DNA of 64,000 nt from Novosphingobium sp. 32-60-15 (GTDB taxonomy: Bacteria; Pseudomonadota; Alphaproteobacteria; Sphingomonadales; Sphingomonadaceae): NCBI RefSeq assembly GCF_002280675.1, contig NZ_NCEN01000002.1:219360-283359 (forward strand), read 5' to 3'. Position 1 is the first letter of the stretch. Each line of letters begins with the position of its first letter. The position numbers and the translations under genes were made by a program. The notes under the pieces were generated by a model. It was not told where the DNA came from, searched no databases, and saw only the letters and a program-made list of their open reading frames with translations. This document shows, piece after piece, positions 8,687 to 17,865 of the stretch.

Positions 8687-9840
8687 AGCGCGTAATCTTC
8701 GAATCGGAACATGAGCAGTTCCGTGACAGTGTGATCAAGTTCATGCAGACCGAAGTCGGCCCTCATGCCGAGAAATGGCGCGCAGAAGGCATGGTCCCGC
8801 GCGAGTTGTATCTCAAGGCCGGCGAACAAGGCCTGTTGTGCACTTGGGCCGATGAAAAATACGGCGGAGCAGGAATCGAGGATTTCCGCTTCGAACAGAT
8901 CATCATCGAAGAGAACATGCGCCACGGCGACATCGGCTTTTACATCAACCTGCACAACGATCTGGTCGCGCCCTACATCGCCAAGCTGGGCAATGATGAA
9001 CAAAAGGATCGCTGGATGCCGGGCATCGTCTCGGGCGAGAAGATCCTTGCCGTGGCTATGACAGAACCGTCGACCGGTTCCGACCTTGCAGGCATGAAGA
9101 CCCGCGCCGAAGACAAGGGCGATCATTGGCTGCTGAATGGTGCGAAGACCTACATCTCGAACGGCATTCTGTCCGATCTGATCGTAGTCGCTGCGCGCAC
9201 CGATCCTGAAAGCCGCCATGGCCTCAGCCTGCTGGTGGTTGAGCGCGGGATGGAAGGCTTTGAACGCGGCCGCAAGCTGTCCAAAATGGGCTTGCACGCG
9301 CAGGACACCGCCGAATTGTTCTTCAACGACGTCAAGGTCCCCAAGGCAAACATGCTCGGCGATCCGGGGCAGGGCTTCCGCTATCTGGCGCGGTTTCTTG
9401 CGCAGGAACGCCTGGTCGCAGCCATCGGCTTCATGGCAACCGCGCAGACCGCATTCGACATCACGCTTGATTATGTCAAAGAGCGCAAGGCATTCGGTAA
9501 GCCCATCGGCGCGTTCCAGAACACCCGGTTCAAGATGGCGACGATGCGTACCGAACTTGATGCAGCGCAGACGTATATCGACCAACTGGTGCTTTTGCTC
9601 AACGCAGGTGAACTTTCGGCAGAAGATGCCTCGGGTGCCAAGCTGCTCGCTTCCGAACTTGAAGGCCGGGTGATGGACGAATGCGTCCAGTTCCACGGCG
9701 GCGCAGGCTATATGGAAGAATACCGGATCAGCCGAATGTACACAGATGCGCGCATCAGCCGGATCTTCGCCGGAACATCGGAAATCATGCGCGAAATCAT
9801 TGGCCGCGGGCTCGGTCTTGACGAACGCAAGATGTCCTGA
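8683..9840 (+). CDS. Acyl-CoA dehydrogenase
   Basis: A 385-residue FAD-dependent acyl-CoA dehydrogenase of normal length. Family hallmarks are AMTEPSTGSDLAGMKT (flavin/substrate region, about residue 125), the GGAGYMEEYRISRMYTDARI stretch and IFAGTSEIMREIIGRGL near the end. The residue before GT is Ala, not the Glu used by MCAD-type enzymes, so the base is probably supplied from another helix as in LCAD/IVD-type enzymes. It is coupled to the FadB-like gene by ATGA overlap. It probably performs the first oxidation of the substrate chain in this operon. Confidence 0.92.
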   Translation: MKRVIFESEHEQFRDSVIKFMQTEVGPHAEKWRAEGMVPRELYLKAGEQGLLCTWADEKYGGAGIEDFRFEQIIIEENMRHGDIGFYINLHNDLVAPYIAKLGNDEQKDRWMPGIVSGEKILAVAMTEPSTGSDLAGMKTRAEDKGDHWLLNGAKTYISNGILSDLIVVAARTDPESRHGLSLLVVERGMEGFERGRKLSKMGLHAQDTAELFFNDVKVPKANMLGDPGQGFRYLARFLAQERLVAAIGFMATAQTAFDITLDYVKERKAFGKPIGAFQNTRFKMATMRTELDAAQTYIDQLVLLLNAGELSAEDASGAKLLASELEGRVMDECVQFHGGAGYMEEYRISRMYTDARISRIFAGTSEIMREIIGRGLGLDERKMS

Positions 9841-9845
9841 CCAGA

Positions 9846-10802
9846 ATGGGCACGCGCCACCTGGTCGATCCAGCGCTGCTACCGCTGATCGACTCTATGC
9901 CGCCGATGGTGCTGTCTGACGCCAGTTTGCCGATGATCCGCGCGGCGCTGCCAGCCATGATCAAAGCAGTGCCGCTGCCCGATCTGCCGGTTGCAGTCAG
10001 TGAAGTGATGGTACCATCAGGCGAAGATGACCGCGCGGTGCGGTGCCTGCAATTTCGCCCCGAGGCAGTGGCGGGCTCCGCTCCTGTACCTGTAATACTG
10101 CATATGCATGGCGGCGGACATGTGCTTGGAATGCCGGAAATGAATGCCGGTACGCTAATGCAGTGGGCCGATGCACTGGGCTGCCTGATTGTGTCGGTCG
10201 ACTATCGCCTTTCGCCCGAAACGCGCTTTCCCGGCGCAATCGAGGATTGTTACGCCGTGCTTGGCTGGTTGCACAACCATGCCGCTGCGCTTGGCGTTGA
10301 CCGCAACCGGATTGCAGTCAGCGGTGAAAGCGCAGGCGGAGCGCTGGCTGCTGGGCTTGCTCTGCTGGCGCGTGACCGGGGCGAATATGCTATTGCCTTC
10401 CAGCACCTCGAACAGCCAAGGCTGGATGACCGCACAGCAACGTCGGCCACACCAAATCCCCACACTGGCGAATTTGTCTGGACGCGGCAAAGCAGCCACT
10501 TTTGCTGGATCGCACAATTGGGCAAGGAGCCGGGCGGGGATGACACATCGCCATATGCCGCCCCAGCGCGGGCGGCTGACCTTGCCGGACTGCCTGCCGC
10601 ATTCATCGCTGTCGGCACGCTCGACCTGTTTGTTGACGAATGCCTCGACTATGCGCACCGCCTGATCCGCGCCGGAGTGCCAACCGAACTGCACGTCTAT
10701 CCCGGCTGCATGCACGGCTTTGGCATGGCGCGCGACAGCGCACCGGCACGCCGGGCCCAGGCCGACAATCTTGCCGCATTGCGCGCCGCGTTTTCGCGGT
10801 AA
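9846..10802 (+). CDS. HSL-type alpha/beta hydrolase, copy 1
   Basis: A 318-residue esterase/hydrolase of the hormone-sensitive lipase group (Abhydrolase_3). The oxyanion-hole motif is HMHGGGHVLG near residue 91, the nucleophile elbow GESAGGALA near residue 162, the catalytic Asp in GTLDLFVDE and the His in GCMHGFG. It is a tandem paralogue of the next gene: both begin with RHLVDP and keep the same motif order. It starts 5 bp after the acyl-CoA dehydrogenase stop. It is likely cytoplasmic, as no signal peptide is seen, and may hydrolyse a lactone, ester or CoA-linked intermediate; the substrate is unknown. Confidence 0.88.
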   Translation: MGTRHLVDPALLPLIDSMPPMVLSDASLPMIRAALPAMIKAVPLPDLPVAVSEVMVPSGEDDRAVRCLQFRPEAVAGSAPVPVILHMHGGGHVLGMPEMNAGTLMQWADALGCLIVSVDYRLSPETRFPGAIEDCYAVLGWLHNHAAALGVDRNRIAVSGESAGGALAAGLALLARDRGEYAIAFQHLEQPRLDDRTATSATPNPHTGEFVWTRQSSHFCWIAQLGKEPGGDDTSPYAAPARAADLAGLPAAFIAVGTLDLFVDECLDYAHRLIRAGVPTELHVYPGCMHGFGMARDSAPARRAQADNLAALRAAFSR

Positions 10803-10828
10803 AACTTACAAAAGCGGAAGGGAAATCC

Positions 10829-11773
10829 ATGACTACCCGGCACCTTGTCGACCCTGATCTGTTGCCGGCATTGGAGGCCTTCCCTTCGCTGAAGGCCACG
10901 CGTGAAACTTTGCCTGCAATGCGGGCGGCGATGGACCCGCTACTGAAGGGCGCGCCAGTTCCGGTCCTGCCAGTCAATGCGCAGGAAATTCATATTTCAT
11001 CGCCTGAAGGCCATCAGGTGCGCGCAATCTTGCTTCGGCCCGAAGGCCTGACCGGCGCAGTTCCCGCCCTGCTGCATATCCACGGCGGCGCCTATATCAT
11101 TGGCGTGCCCGAGATGAGCGTGCCAGAACTGACTGTCACTGCCCACCAACTCGGGATCGTGATCCTGTCGGTCGATTACCGGCTAGCGCCTGAACACCCG
11201 TTTCCTGCCGGAATCGAGGATTGTTATGCAGCGCTGGGTTACCTGCACGACAACGCGGCCACGCTCGGCATCGACGCTGCGCGGATTGCGGTCATGGGCG
11301 AAAGCGCAGGCGGTGGGCTGGCCGCGTCGCTCGCCCTGCTAGCCCGCGATCGCGGCTCGTATTCACTGGCGTTTCAACTGCTCGACGCGCCGATGATCGA
11401 CGACCGCACGTGTGTGCGTCCGCAAAATCCGGTGACAGGCGAATTCATCTTTCAGCCTGCAGACAACCACTTCGGCTGGAGCTGTTTGCTGAATGCCGAA
11501 CCGGGCAGCGCGGATGTTTCGCCATATGCCGCGGCTGCGCGCGCCACGCAATTGCAAGGCCTGCCACCAACACTGATCGCCACCGGTGCACTCGACCTGT
11601 TTCTTGACGAAAATGTGGATTATGCAATGCGACTGAATTCTGCAGGGGTTGCAGTAGAACTGCACATCTATCCGGGGTGCCCGCACGGTTATGTTATTGC
11701 CGCCGATGCGCCGGTTTCCCAGCGCGCGCTTGCCGATAAGCGACTGGCCCTGCGCAGAGCATTGGCACTCTGA
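10829..11773 (+). CDS. HSL-type alpha/beta hydrolase, copy 2
   Basis: A 314-residue paralogue of the preceding hydrolase. It has HIHGGAYIIG as oxyanion motif, GESAGGGLAAS as nucleophile elbow, GALDLFLDE for the Asp and GCPHGYV for the His. The open frame extends upstream into copy 1, but the ATG at 10829 is preferred: it is preceded by GGAAGGGA and gives an N-terminus (MTTRHLVDP) matching copy 1. The active-site surroundings differ between copies (Gly-His versus Ala-Tyr after HGG), suggesting different substrates. The stop overlaps the MaoC start (TGATG). Confidence 0.87.
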   Translation: MTTRHLVDPDLLPALEAFPSLKATRETLPAMRAAMDPLLKGAPVPVLPVNAQEIHISSPEGHQVRAILLRPEGLTGAVPALLHIHGGAYIIGVPEMSVPELTVTAHQLGIVILSVDYRLAPEHPFPAGIEDCYAALGYLHDNAATLGIDAARIAVMGESAGGGLAASLALLARDRGSYSLAFQLLDAPMIDDRTCVRPQNPVTGEFIFQPADNHFGWSCLLNAEPGSADVSPYAAAARATQLQGLPPTLIATGALDLFLDENVDYAMRLNSAGVAVELHIYPGCPHGYVIAADAPVSQRALADKRLALRRALAL

Positions 11774-12663
11774 TGCCGGTCCTCGATATCGAGCGCCTGC
11801 TGCGCTATAAAGTCCCTGCGGCACATGACTTTTACGATGCGCGCGATACCATCCTGTATGCCTTGGGGACCGGCGCAGGTCTGGCCCCGCAGGTTGACGA
11901 CCTCAACTTCGTGTTCGAACGCGACCTGAAGGCACTGCCATCCATGGCTTTCGTATTGGGAACACCGGGCTTCTGGGCAATGGACCCCGCCGCCGGTCTT
12001 GACTGGCCACGAATATTGCATGGCGAACAATCGCTTGTGTTGTATCGGCCGCTTCAGGCCCAAGGTGAAATCAGCGGCAGCACCCGGATTGGCGAAATTG
12101 CCGACAAAGGGCCTGGAAAGCCTGCACTGGTGCGTATTTATCGCACACTCACGGACGAATCCGGCGCAAAAGTGGCTGATATGTCCGAAGTTTGGGTGTT
12201 GCGTGAAGCCGGCGGTTTTGGCGGAGAACGCGCGCTATCGGGGCCGCCTCCTGTCATCGTTCCCGAGACGCCAGCCACGCACAGTCTCGACCTGCCGACC
12301 AGCTTGCAACAAGCCTTGATTTATCGGCTGTCGGGTGATCGCAATCCCTTGCATGTCGAAGCGGAAACAGCGCGGATCGGAGGCTTCGACCGGCCCATTC
12401 TGCATGGGCTGTCCTCGCTTGGTCTTGCCGCGCGCGCCTTGGTCCACCTGCATTGCGATGGCGATCCCATGCGCCTGTCATCACTAGCCGCCCGGTTTAC
12501 AGCGCCCGTGCTGCCCGGTGACACGATACGGACGCAAAGCTGGCAGCACCAAAATCGCATTGTTTTCCGGTCCATTGCAATAGAACGCGATGTGGTGGTG
12601 ATCGACGGCGGTACGGCATCGGTTGACAGTTTTGCCGATCCACATGCCATTCCTTCCGGGTGA
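11773..12663 (+). CDS. MaoC-like (hydratase 2 type) enoyl-CoA hydratase
   Basis: A 296-residue double hot-dog protein resembling the hydratase 2 domain of peroxisomal multifunctional enzyme type 2. The catalytic motif is in the C-terminal half: SGDRNPLHVEAE followed by GGFDRPILHGLSSLG, containing the expected Asp and His. The N-terminal half looks like the non-catalytic MaoC_N fold. It is the last gene of the thiolase operon. It gives the operon a second hydratase besides the FadB-like protein, perhaps for bulky or branched enoyl-CoAs. The TGATG overlap implies coupling to hydrolase copy 2. Confidence 0.88.
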   Translation: MPVLDIERLLRYKVPAAHDFYDARDTILYALGTGAGLAPQVDDLNFVFERDLKALPSMAFVLGTPGFWAMDPAAGLDWPRILHGEQSLVLYRPLQAQGEISGSTRIGEIADKGPGKPALVRIYRTLTDESGAKVADMSEVWVLREAGGFGGERALSGPPPVIVPETPATHSLDLPTSLQQALIYRLSGDRNPLHVEAETARIGGFDRPILHGLSSLGLAARALVHLHCDGDPMRLSSLAARFTAPVLPGDTIRTQSWQHQNRIVFRSIAIERDVVVIDGGTASVDSFADPHAIPSG

Positions 12664-12667
12664 TAGG
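12652..12667 (+). promoter_or_regulatory. CCTnnC-N4-GATAGG box before the molybdopterin enzyme
   Basis: CCTTCC-GGGT-GATAGG, overlapping the MaoC stop codon and ending 88 bp before the ATG at 12756. It has the same orientation and spacing class as the other strong copies. The downstream leader also has the small dyad CTATT-TTG-AATAG near 12704. Confidence 0.65.
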
Positions 12668-12755
12668 TTCGCGCGTTGCCGCAACACCGTTCATAGGCAT
12701 TCGGCTATTTTGAATAGTGGCCGGAACAAGCACCTGATCGGAAAGTGAAAACGGC

Positions 12756-14984
12756 ATGGCTGCGCAACCTGTTCAAACAAGCGAGACGCGTTTCGGGATC
12801 TGCAAGGTCTGCTGGGCAGGGTGCCCGGTTGAAGTGACGGTTGAAAATGGCCGTGCGACCAAGGTAATCGGCGACCGCCAGTCCCCTATATATGGCGGTT
12901 ATACCTGCCCCAAGGGTCGGGCCATGCCTGATGCCCATTATTCACCGACGCGTGTGCTTCATCCGCGCAAGCGGATGCCCGACGGCAGTTACCGCGAAAT
13001 CCCGATGGCGCAGGCGGTTGAGGAAATCGCCCAGCGTATTGAGGCGATCGTCGCAGATCATGGGCCGGAAGCCATCGCGGTCTATCCCGGCAACGGCAAC
13101 CTGACCAACCCGATCAATCCGGTGATCGGCGCGATGTTCATCATGGCGATGGGCACATTCCCTGACCGTTTCTTTTCAGTCCAAACCATTGATCAGGCCG
13201 GAAAAGTCATTGCGCAGGCATTGCACGGCCGCTGGATTCCCGGTCCACAACCCTTCAGCACCGCCAAGACGTGGATCATGGTCGGCACCAATCCGGTCAT
13301 TTCCAAGCAGGGTGTGATGGTCAATCCCGGCCAGACTGTGAAGCAAGCGGTGAAGGACGGCATGAAGCTGATCGTAATCGATCCGCGTGCCACAGAATCC
13401 GCCACGCATGCCTTCCTGCACATCGCCCCGCAACCGGGGCAGGATGCCAGCATTCTGGCAGGCATCCTTCGGGTAATATTGTCAGAAAACCTTTACGATG
13501 CGGACTTTGTGCGCGCCAATGCCATCGGCCTGGACATGCTGAAGGCGGCGGTTGAACCGTTCACGCCCGAACACGTTGCATCAGTCGCGGGTATCACTGC
13601 ACAAGAAGTGGTGCTGGCTGCGCGCACTTTTGCCTTGGCCGACAGCGGCTGCGTCGTGACGGCCACAGGCGCGCATTTTCCGCTTCATGGTACGCTATGT
13701 GAATATCTCGCGCTCAGCCTGAATACGGTTTGCGGGCGGTGGGTGCGCGCAGGAGAAGCGCATGGGCAACCGCATGTGCTCCTTCCGGACGTTCCAATCC
13801 GCGCCCAACCTCATGCTGCCTATCAGCCGTGGGATTATACCAAGAAAAGCCGGATCAATGCCCTGCCTCAAACGGTTGTCGGCGCGCCGACTGGCACTTT
13901 ACCCGACGAAATCCTGACACCCGGCAAGGGGCAGGTGCGTGCGCTGATCTGTTCCGGCAGCAATCCTGCGGTATCTTTGCCGGACCAGAACCGGGCGGGC
14001 CGTGCGCTACGTGCGCTTGATCTGCTCGTCTCCATCGATGTCGAGATGTCCAATACAGCGCGCATGGCCGATTACGTGATACCCGACAAGATGGCTCTGG
14101 AAACGCCGGCCTGCTCGCAATTTTCGGAATCGATGAAATACTACGGTATCTGGACGGGGGGTTACGAAGTTCCCTATGCGCAATATGCGCCAGCCGTGGT
14201 CGATCCGCCCGCAGGCTCGGACACCATCGAAAGCTGGGAATTTTTTTACGAACTTGCCAAACGCCTTGGCAAGCAAATCACGTATTTCGGCAATGCTGCA
14301 GGTACAGGCGAGCATTGGGACAAGCCTCCGGTGCCTTTTACCCTACCTATTGACCGGCGCCCAACGACGGAGGAGATGTTCGAAGCGATGTGCGCGGGTT
14401 CGCGCGTGCCCCTGTCCGAAGTAAAGGAATTTGCTCACGGCAATGTCTTTGCCGCACTGGACCTCACGGTACTGCCACGCGCTGATGACTGTACGGCGAT
14501 GCTGCAATTGGCTGATCCGACAATGATGGCCGAACTGGCGGACGTGTTCGAACACCGCGGCGATACGGCCTTGCCCAGCGCTGAATTCCCGCTTCTGCTC
14601 ATCCCGCGCCGCGCGAACGACATGATGAATTCGATTGGGCGAAACAATCCAAAACTTACCGCCCGGCGCACGCACAATCCGGCCTATCTGAACCCGGCAG
14701 ACCTCGACGCGATGGGACTTGCAACCGGCGACATCATCCGGATCCGGTCTGCCCATGGCGAGATTCAAGGCGTCGCCGAGGCAGAAACACGTTTGCGTAC
14801 AGGCACGATCTCGATGTCGCATTGCTTTGGCACTAATCCTGATGAGAAAGACGATCCGCTTGGGCAGGGGGGATGCACCTCGCGCTTGATCGATGCCAAT
14901 GCAGCGTTCGATCCGGTGTTCGGACAACCCCGCATGGGTGCGATTCCGGTCAGCATCGAAAAGGTCCCAGCCTTGGCGCAATAA
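12756..14984 (+). CDS. Molybdopterin oxidoreductase, single large subunit
   Basis: A 742-residue DMSO reductase-superfamily enzyme. The N-terminal Fe-S motif (CKVCWAGC at about residue 14, with YTCPKG near residue 50) should bind a 4Fe-4S cluster. The molybdopterin domain follows (VGTNPVISKQG, LICSGSNPAVSLPDQNR) and a C-terminal dinucleotide-binding domain (GRNNPKLTARRTHNPAYLNP). In the region where the Mo ligand normally lies I see no Cys or Ser; Asp146 in TIDQAGK is the best candidate, by inference from Asp-ligated relatives. No Tat signal is present, so it is probably cytoplasmic. No electron-transfer partner is encoded next to it. It forms its own unit between two boxes. Confidence 0.87.
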   Translation: MAAQPVQTSETRFGICKVCWAGCPVEVTVENGRATKVIGDRQSPIYGGYTCPKGRAMPDAHYSPTRVLHPRKRMPDGSYREIPMAQAVEEIAQRIEAIVADHGPEAIAVYPGNGNLTNPINPVIGAMFIMAMGTFPDRFFSVQTIDQAGKVIAQALHGRWIPGPQPFSTAKTWIMVGTNPVISKQGVMVNPGQTVKQAVKDGMKLIVIDPRATESATHAFLHIAPQPGQDASILAGILRVILSENLYDADFVRANAIGLDMLKAAVEPFTPEHVASVAGITAQEVVLAARTFALADSGCVVTATGAHFPLHGTLCEYLALSLNTVCGRWVRAGEAHGQPHVLLPDVPIRAQPHAAYQPWDYTKKSRINALPQTVVGAPTGTLPDEILTPGKGQVRALICSGSNPAVSLPDQNRAGRALRALDLLVSIDVEMSNTARMADYVIPDKMALETPACSQFSESMKYYGIWTGGYEVPYAQYAPAVVDPPAGSDTIESWEFFYELAKRLGKQITYFGNAAGTGEHWDKPPVPFTLPIDRRPTTEEMFEAMCAGSRVPLSEVKEFAHGNVFAALDLTVLPRADDCTAMLQLADPTMMAELADVFEHRGDTALPSAEFPLLLIPRRANDMMNSIGRNNPKLTARRTHNPAYLNPADLDAMGLATGDIIRIRSAHGEIQGVAEAETRLRTGTISMSHCFGTNPDEKDDPLGQGGCTSRLIDANAAFDPVFGQPRMGAIPVSIEKVPALAQ

Positions 14985-14992
14985 CACCGTGC

Positions 14993-15008
14993 CCTATCGA
15001 TAGATAGG
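14993..15008 (+). promoter_or_regulatory. CCTATC-GATA-GATAGG box before the LuxR gene
   Basis: CCTATC-GATA-GATAGG is the only copy in which both half-sites are perfect inverted repeats. It lies 87 bp before the LuxR gene's preferred ATG. Its presence in front of the regulator's own gene is the main reason for proposing autoregulation and for assigning the motif to this regulator. Confidence 0.7.
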
Positions 15009-15095
15009 AGTACGTCGTTGCATCGCAACGGCATATGCGCGACAAAGGCCTGCGAAAGCGACCAGCAGAGTCGCTTCCTTGGAGAGAGCAAAATC

Positions 15096-17780
15096 ATGGG
15101 TCTTGTCCCCACGACGATCATTCCGCCGCGCACGACAGCAGTCATCGTTCAACGCAAAGGTTTCCTGAACCGTGTTGATGCGATTTGCCGGGCGAGGCTG
15201 GTCACGTTTTGTGCACCTGCCGGTAGCGGAAAGACTACGGCAGCGCATTATTGCCTCAACCTCATGAAGCAGCAAGGCCGTCCGGCGATGTGGCTTTCGG
15301 TCAGGGCTGGCATCCGCGACTTTTCATCGTTTTTCGGCGCGCTAAAAGCCGCAGGGGTCGCTGTAGGTCTGGAGTGGGACCATCTGGACCGCGATAGCCC
15401 GGAAGAGCTTTGGCTGGCAGCGCTCGCGCAAGAGCATGAAAAGCCACCGGTTCTTGTTGTCGATGATGCGCAATTGCTTCCTTTGGCAGTGCTGGATTTC
15501 ATAAGCCAGGCGATATCCAGCGTCCGCGATGCGATGACCATCATCCTGATTTCACGCGGGGCGCTGCCGGTGCCAGTCGCCCGATCGCGCTCACTGGGCT
15601 TCCTCGTGGAAGTTGGCGCGCCCGAGCTTGCGTTCGACGATGAGGAAGCAAGCGAACTGGTAACCCGCGTTGCCGGTGTTCCAGTTGAACCAGAGGCCAT
15701 GCAGCAAATCATTCGTGATGCGCACGGCTGGGCTGCCGGTCTTGTCATTGGTGGTGAACTGTACCGGCGCGAACAAGCGCGCGGAAAAGTGTGGCAACCG
15801 TTATCGGATTATCTGCGAAGCGAATTTGCAAGCTACTTCTCGGAAGAGGTTCTGGCTCTGCAAACCCCGGAAGTACGCGATTTTCTGATCAACACTTGCA
15901 TTCTTGATGAATTGACCGGACCTTCCTGCGCGGCTGTGACCGGAGACGACAATGCCCGCGCGATGCTTGACGATGCCTATCGTGCGGGATTGTTCATCGA
16001 TGCGATCGATGAAGAGCGCAGTTGTTATGCCTATCATCCATTGTTCCGGGCGATGGCGCTTGGCCGTCTTTATGAGCGGGCCTTCGCACGCGCTGCAGAA
16101 TTGCACCGCCGCGCCAGCCGGTTCTTTGCCGCGCAAGGTGAATTGCTTAAAGCGCTTGAACATGCATCGGCCAGCGGCGACCAGGAATTTATGGCCGACC
16201 AGCTGGACTTGCTTGCAAATGAACTGACAACGACCGGGCACCTCCACCGGCTTGACCAGATTGCATCCGAATTGCCGCTTTCCATCAGCGCCAAGCGTCC
16301 GATGCTTGTCCTGGCAATGGCGTGGCGCCGCATTCGCAGGCTGTCCTACCCATCTGCAGGCCGCCTGATCGACACCGCGTGCGCCTTGCGCGATACGCTT
16401 GTGGCAGAGGGCAAACTCGATACGTATGCTGCAACGGCTCTTGATCACCACATTCGGCACCGCCAGATCATGCTTGCCGCCGCGCAGGACGATATGGTCC
16501 GCGTCGAACGTGATGCCGAAGTGCTGATTGCCGAAATCGGCGATGATGATGCTTACCTCAGTTGCACCCTGCTGGCGCAAGTGATTGCGGCCCGGCGCGA
16601 GTTTTACCACTTCCACGACACGCTGAAGCTGGAAGCAGAGGTTCGCCGTGCGCTGGATCGGCCCGGTGCAGAATTTGCGTCCATCGCTTTGAAGTGTTCC
16701 ATTGTGCCAACGTTGATGACCCAAGGGAAAACTGCAATTTCCCGCCGGTTCAGCGAAGAAGCGCTTGCTTCGGCCGTTGCGCGCAATGACGAAATCCCCG
16801 GATTGGCTGCATTGCCGGCGTTACCGTTCGCCGAATTGCTGTACGAAATGGGTGAGCTTGATCAGGCCAACGAACTGGTAGAGCGCTATCTTCCGGGCAT
16901 CCGCCACTGGGGGTTGGTCGATCAACTCGCGTCCGGCTATCTTGTGCGCGCGCGCTTGGCCTTTGCCAAAGGGGACAGCGTTGCGGCCTTGGCAGGGCTG
17001 GATGAGGCGCATCTGGTGGCAATTGAATGCGGATTGGACCGGTTGCGTGCGCACCTCACATCCGAACAGGTCCGGATTTTGGTCAAATCAGGCCGGATTG
17101 ACGAAGCTGAACAGGCGTTGCGCGCGATCAACAAGCAGATCGACGAGGAACCCGTACCAACGCTAAATCCGTCACGCCGCCGCGAAAGTCTCGCCATCGC
17201 GTGGATCAGGATCGAGATGCACCGCCACAGGCTGGTGCGCGCCTGCAAAGTTGCGACGCGCTGGCTGGAGTTCGTCCGGCGAAGCGGCGACATTCGTTCC
17301 GCTGTCGCCTTCGAACTGCTGCTTGCGGAAATCTTCGTGCTCCAAGGCAACAGATCCAAAGCGCGCCGTGCGGTGCGGTCAGCCGTCGAATTGGCCGAAC
17401 CTGCTGGCTGGACCCGGGTGTTTCTCGATGAAGGCGAAGTCATCTCTGCATTGTTGAGCGAGGCTTATGCCAATGGCCCGACGCTTGATACCCGCGCCGA
17501 CAAGTTTGCGGCGATGCTGGTTTCGCTGGTGGACAACGGCCCGCAAATGGAAATCGATGAGAGCGAAAAGGCTTTCGGGCTGACGGGGCGTCTTGCGAGT
17601 CGCGAGATCGACATCCTGGTCATGGTCAGCGGCGGCCTGCGCAATCGTGAGATCGGCGAACGGCTTGGCCTGACTGAAGGCACCGTCAAATGGTACATGC
17701 AACAGATCTACGACAAACTGGGTGTCCGCCGCCGTCCGCAAGCTGTGCTGCGCGCGCGTCAGTTTGGTATCCTGACCTAA
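15096..17780 (+). CDS. MalT-like LuxR-family ATP-dependent regulator (LAL type)
   Basis: A large regulator of the MalT/STAND type. A P-loop is at residues 40-48 (APAGSGKTT), a Walker B near residue 120 (PPVLVVDDAQ), a long helical TPR-like sensor follows, and a C-terminal GerE helix-turn-helix is at about residues 825-890 (SREIDILVMVSGGLRNREIGERLGLTEGTVKWYMQQIYDKLGV). The open frame can start at a TTG at 15018, but the ATG at 15096 has GGAGAGAG at good spacing, giving 894 residues. It is flanked by CCTnnC-N4-GATAGG boxes on both sides. It is the best candidate for the locus-wide activator; the ligand is unknown. Confidence 0.92.
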   Translation: MGLVPTTIIPPRTTAVIVQRKGFLNRVDAICRARLVTFCAPAGSGKTTAAHYCLNLMKQQGRPAMWLSVRAGIRDFSSFFGALKAAGVAVGLEWDHLDRDSPEELWLAALAQEHEKPPVLVVDDAQLLPLAVLDFISQAISSVRDAMTIILISRGALPVPVARSRSLGFLVEVGAPELAFDDEEASELVTRVAGVPVEPEAMQQIIRDAHGWAAGLVIGGELYRREQARGKVWQPLSDYLRSEFASYFSEEVLALQTPEVRDFLINTCILDELTGPSCAAVTGDDNARAMLDDAYRAGLFIDAIDEERSCYAYHPLFRAMALGRLYERAFARAAELHRRASRFFAAQGELLKALEHASASGDQEFMADQLDLLANELTTTGHLHRLDQIASELPLSISAKRPMLVLAMAWRRIRRLSYPSAGRLIDTACALRDTLVAEGKLDTYAATALDHHIRHRQIMLAAAQDDMVRVERDAEVLIAEIGDDDAYLSCTLLAQVIAARREFYHFHDTLKLEAEVRRALDRPGAEFASIALKCSIVPTLMTQGKTAISRRFSEEALASAVARNDEIPGLAALPALPFAELLYEMGELDQANELVERYLPGIRHWGLVDQLASGYLVRARLAFAKGDSVAALAGLDEAHLVAIECGLDRLRAHLTSEQVRILVKSGRIDEAEQALRAINKQIDEEPVPTLNPSRRRESLAIAWIRIEMHRHRLVRACKVATRWLEFVRRSGDIRSAVAFELLLAEIFVLQGNRSKARRAVRSAVELAEPAGWTRVFLDEGEVISALLSEAYANGPTLDTRADKFAAMLVSLVDNGPQMEIDESEKAFGLTGRLASREIDILVMVSGGLRNREIGERLGLTEGTVKWYMQQIYDKLGVRRRPQAVLRARQFGILT

Positions 17781-17786
17781 GATAGG
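17771..17786 (+). promoter_or_regulatory. CCTnnC-N4-GATAGG box before BKACE
   Basis: CCTGAC-CTAA-GATAGG, overlapping the stop codon of the LuxR gene and ending 79 bp before the BKACE ATG. It is a strong copy in the same orientation as the others. Confidence 0.65.
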
Positions 17787-17865
17787 CGCGCACCGGGCCG
17801 TCACCGCGTTTGTCGGCCCGCGAAGATGCGGGGCTTTCTCCCACCGGCTTAGACACGAGGACACC

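Noticed and set aside
8653..9696. 347-codon minus-strand frame opposite the acyl-CoA dehydrogenase
   Set aside because: It mirrors a clearly conserved acyl-CoA dehydrogenase and has no independent support.
15018..15095. TTG start extending the LuxR protein by 26 residues
   Set aside because: It lacks a good ribosome binding site, whereas ATG 15096 follows GGAGAGAG at normal spacing.
15801..16724. 307-codon minus-strand frame inside the LuxR gene
   Set aside because: It is antisense to the regulator's sensor region with no recognisable domain.
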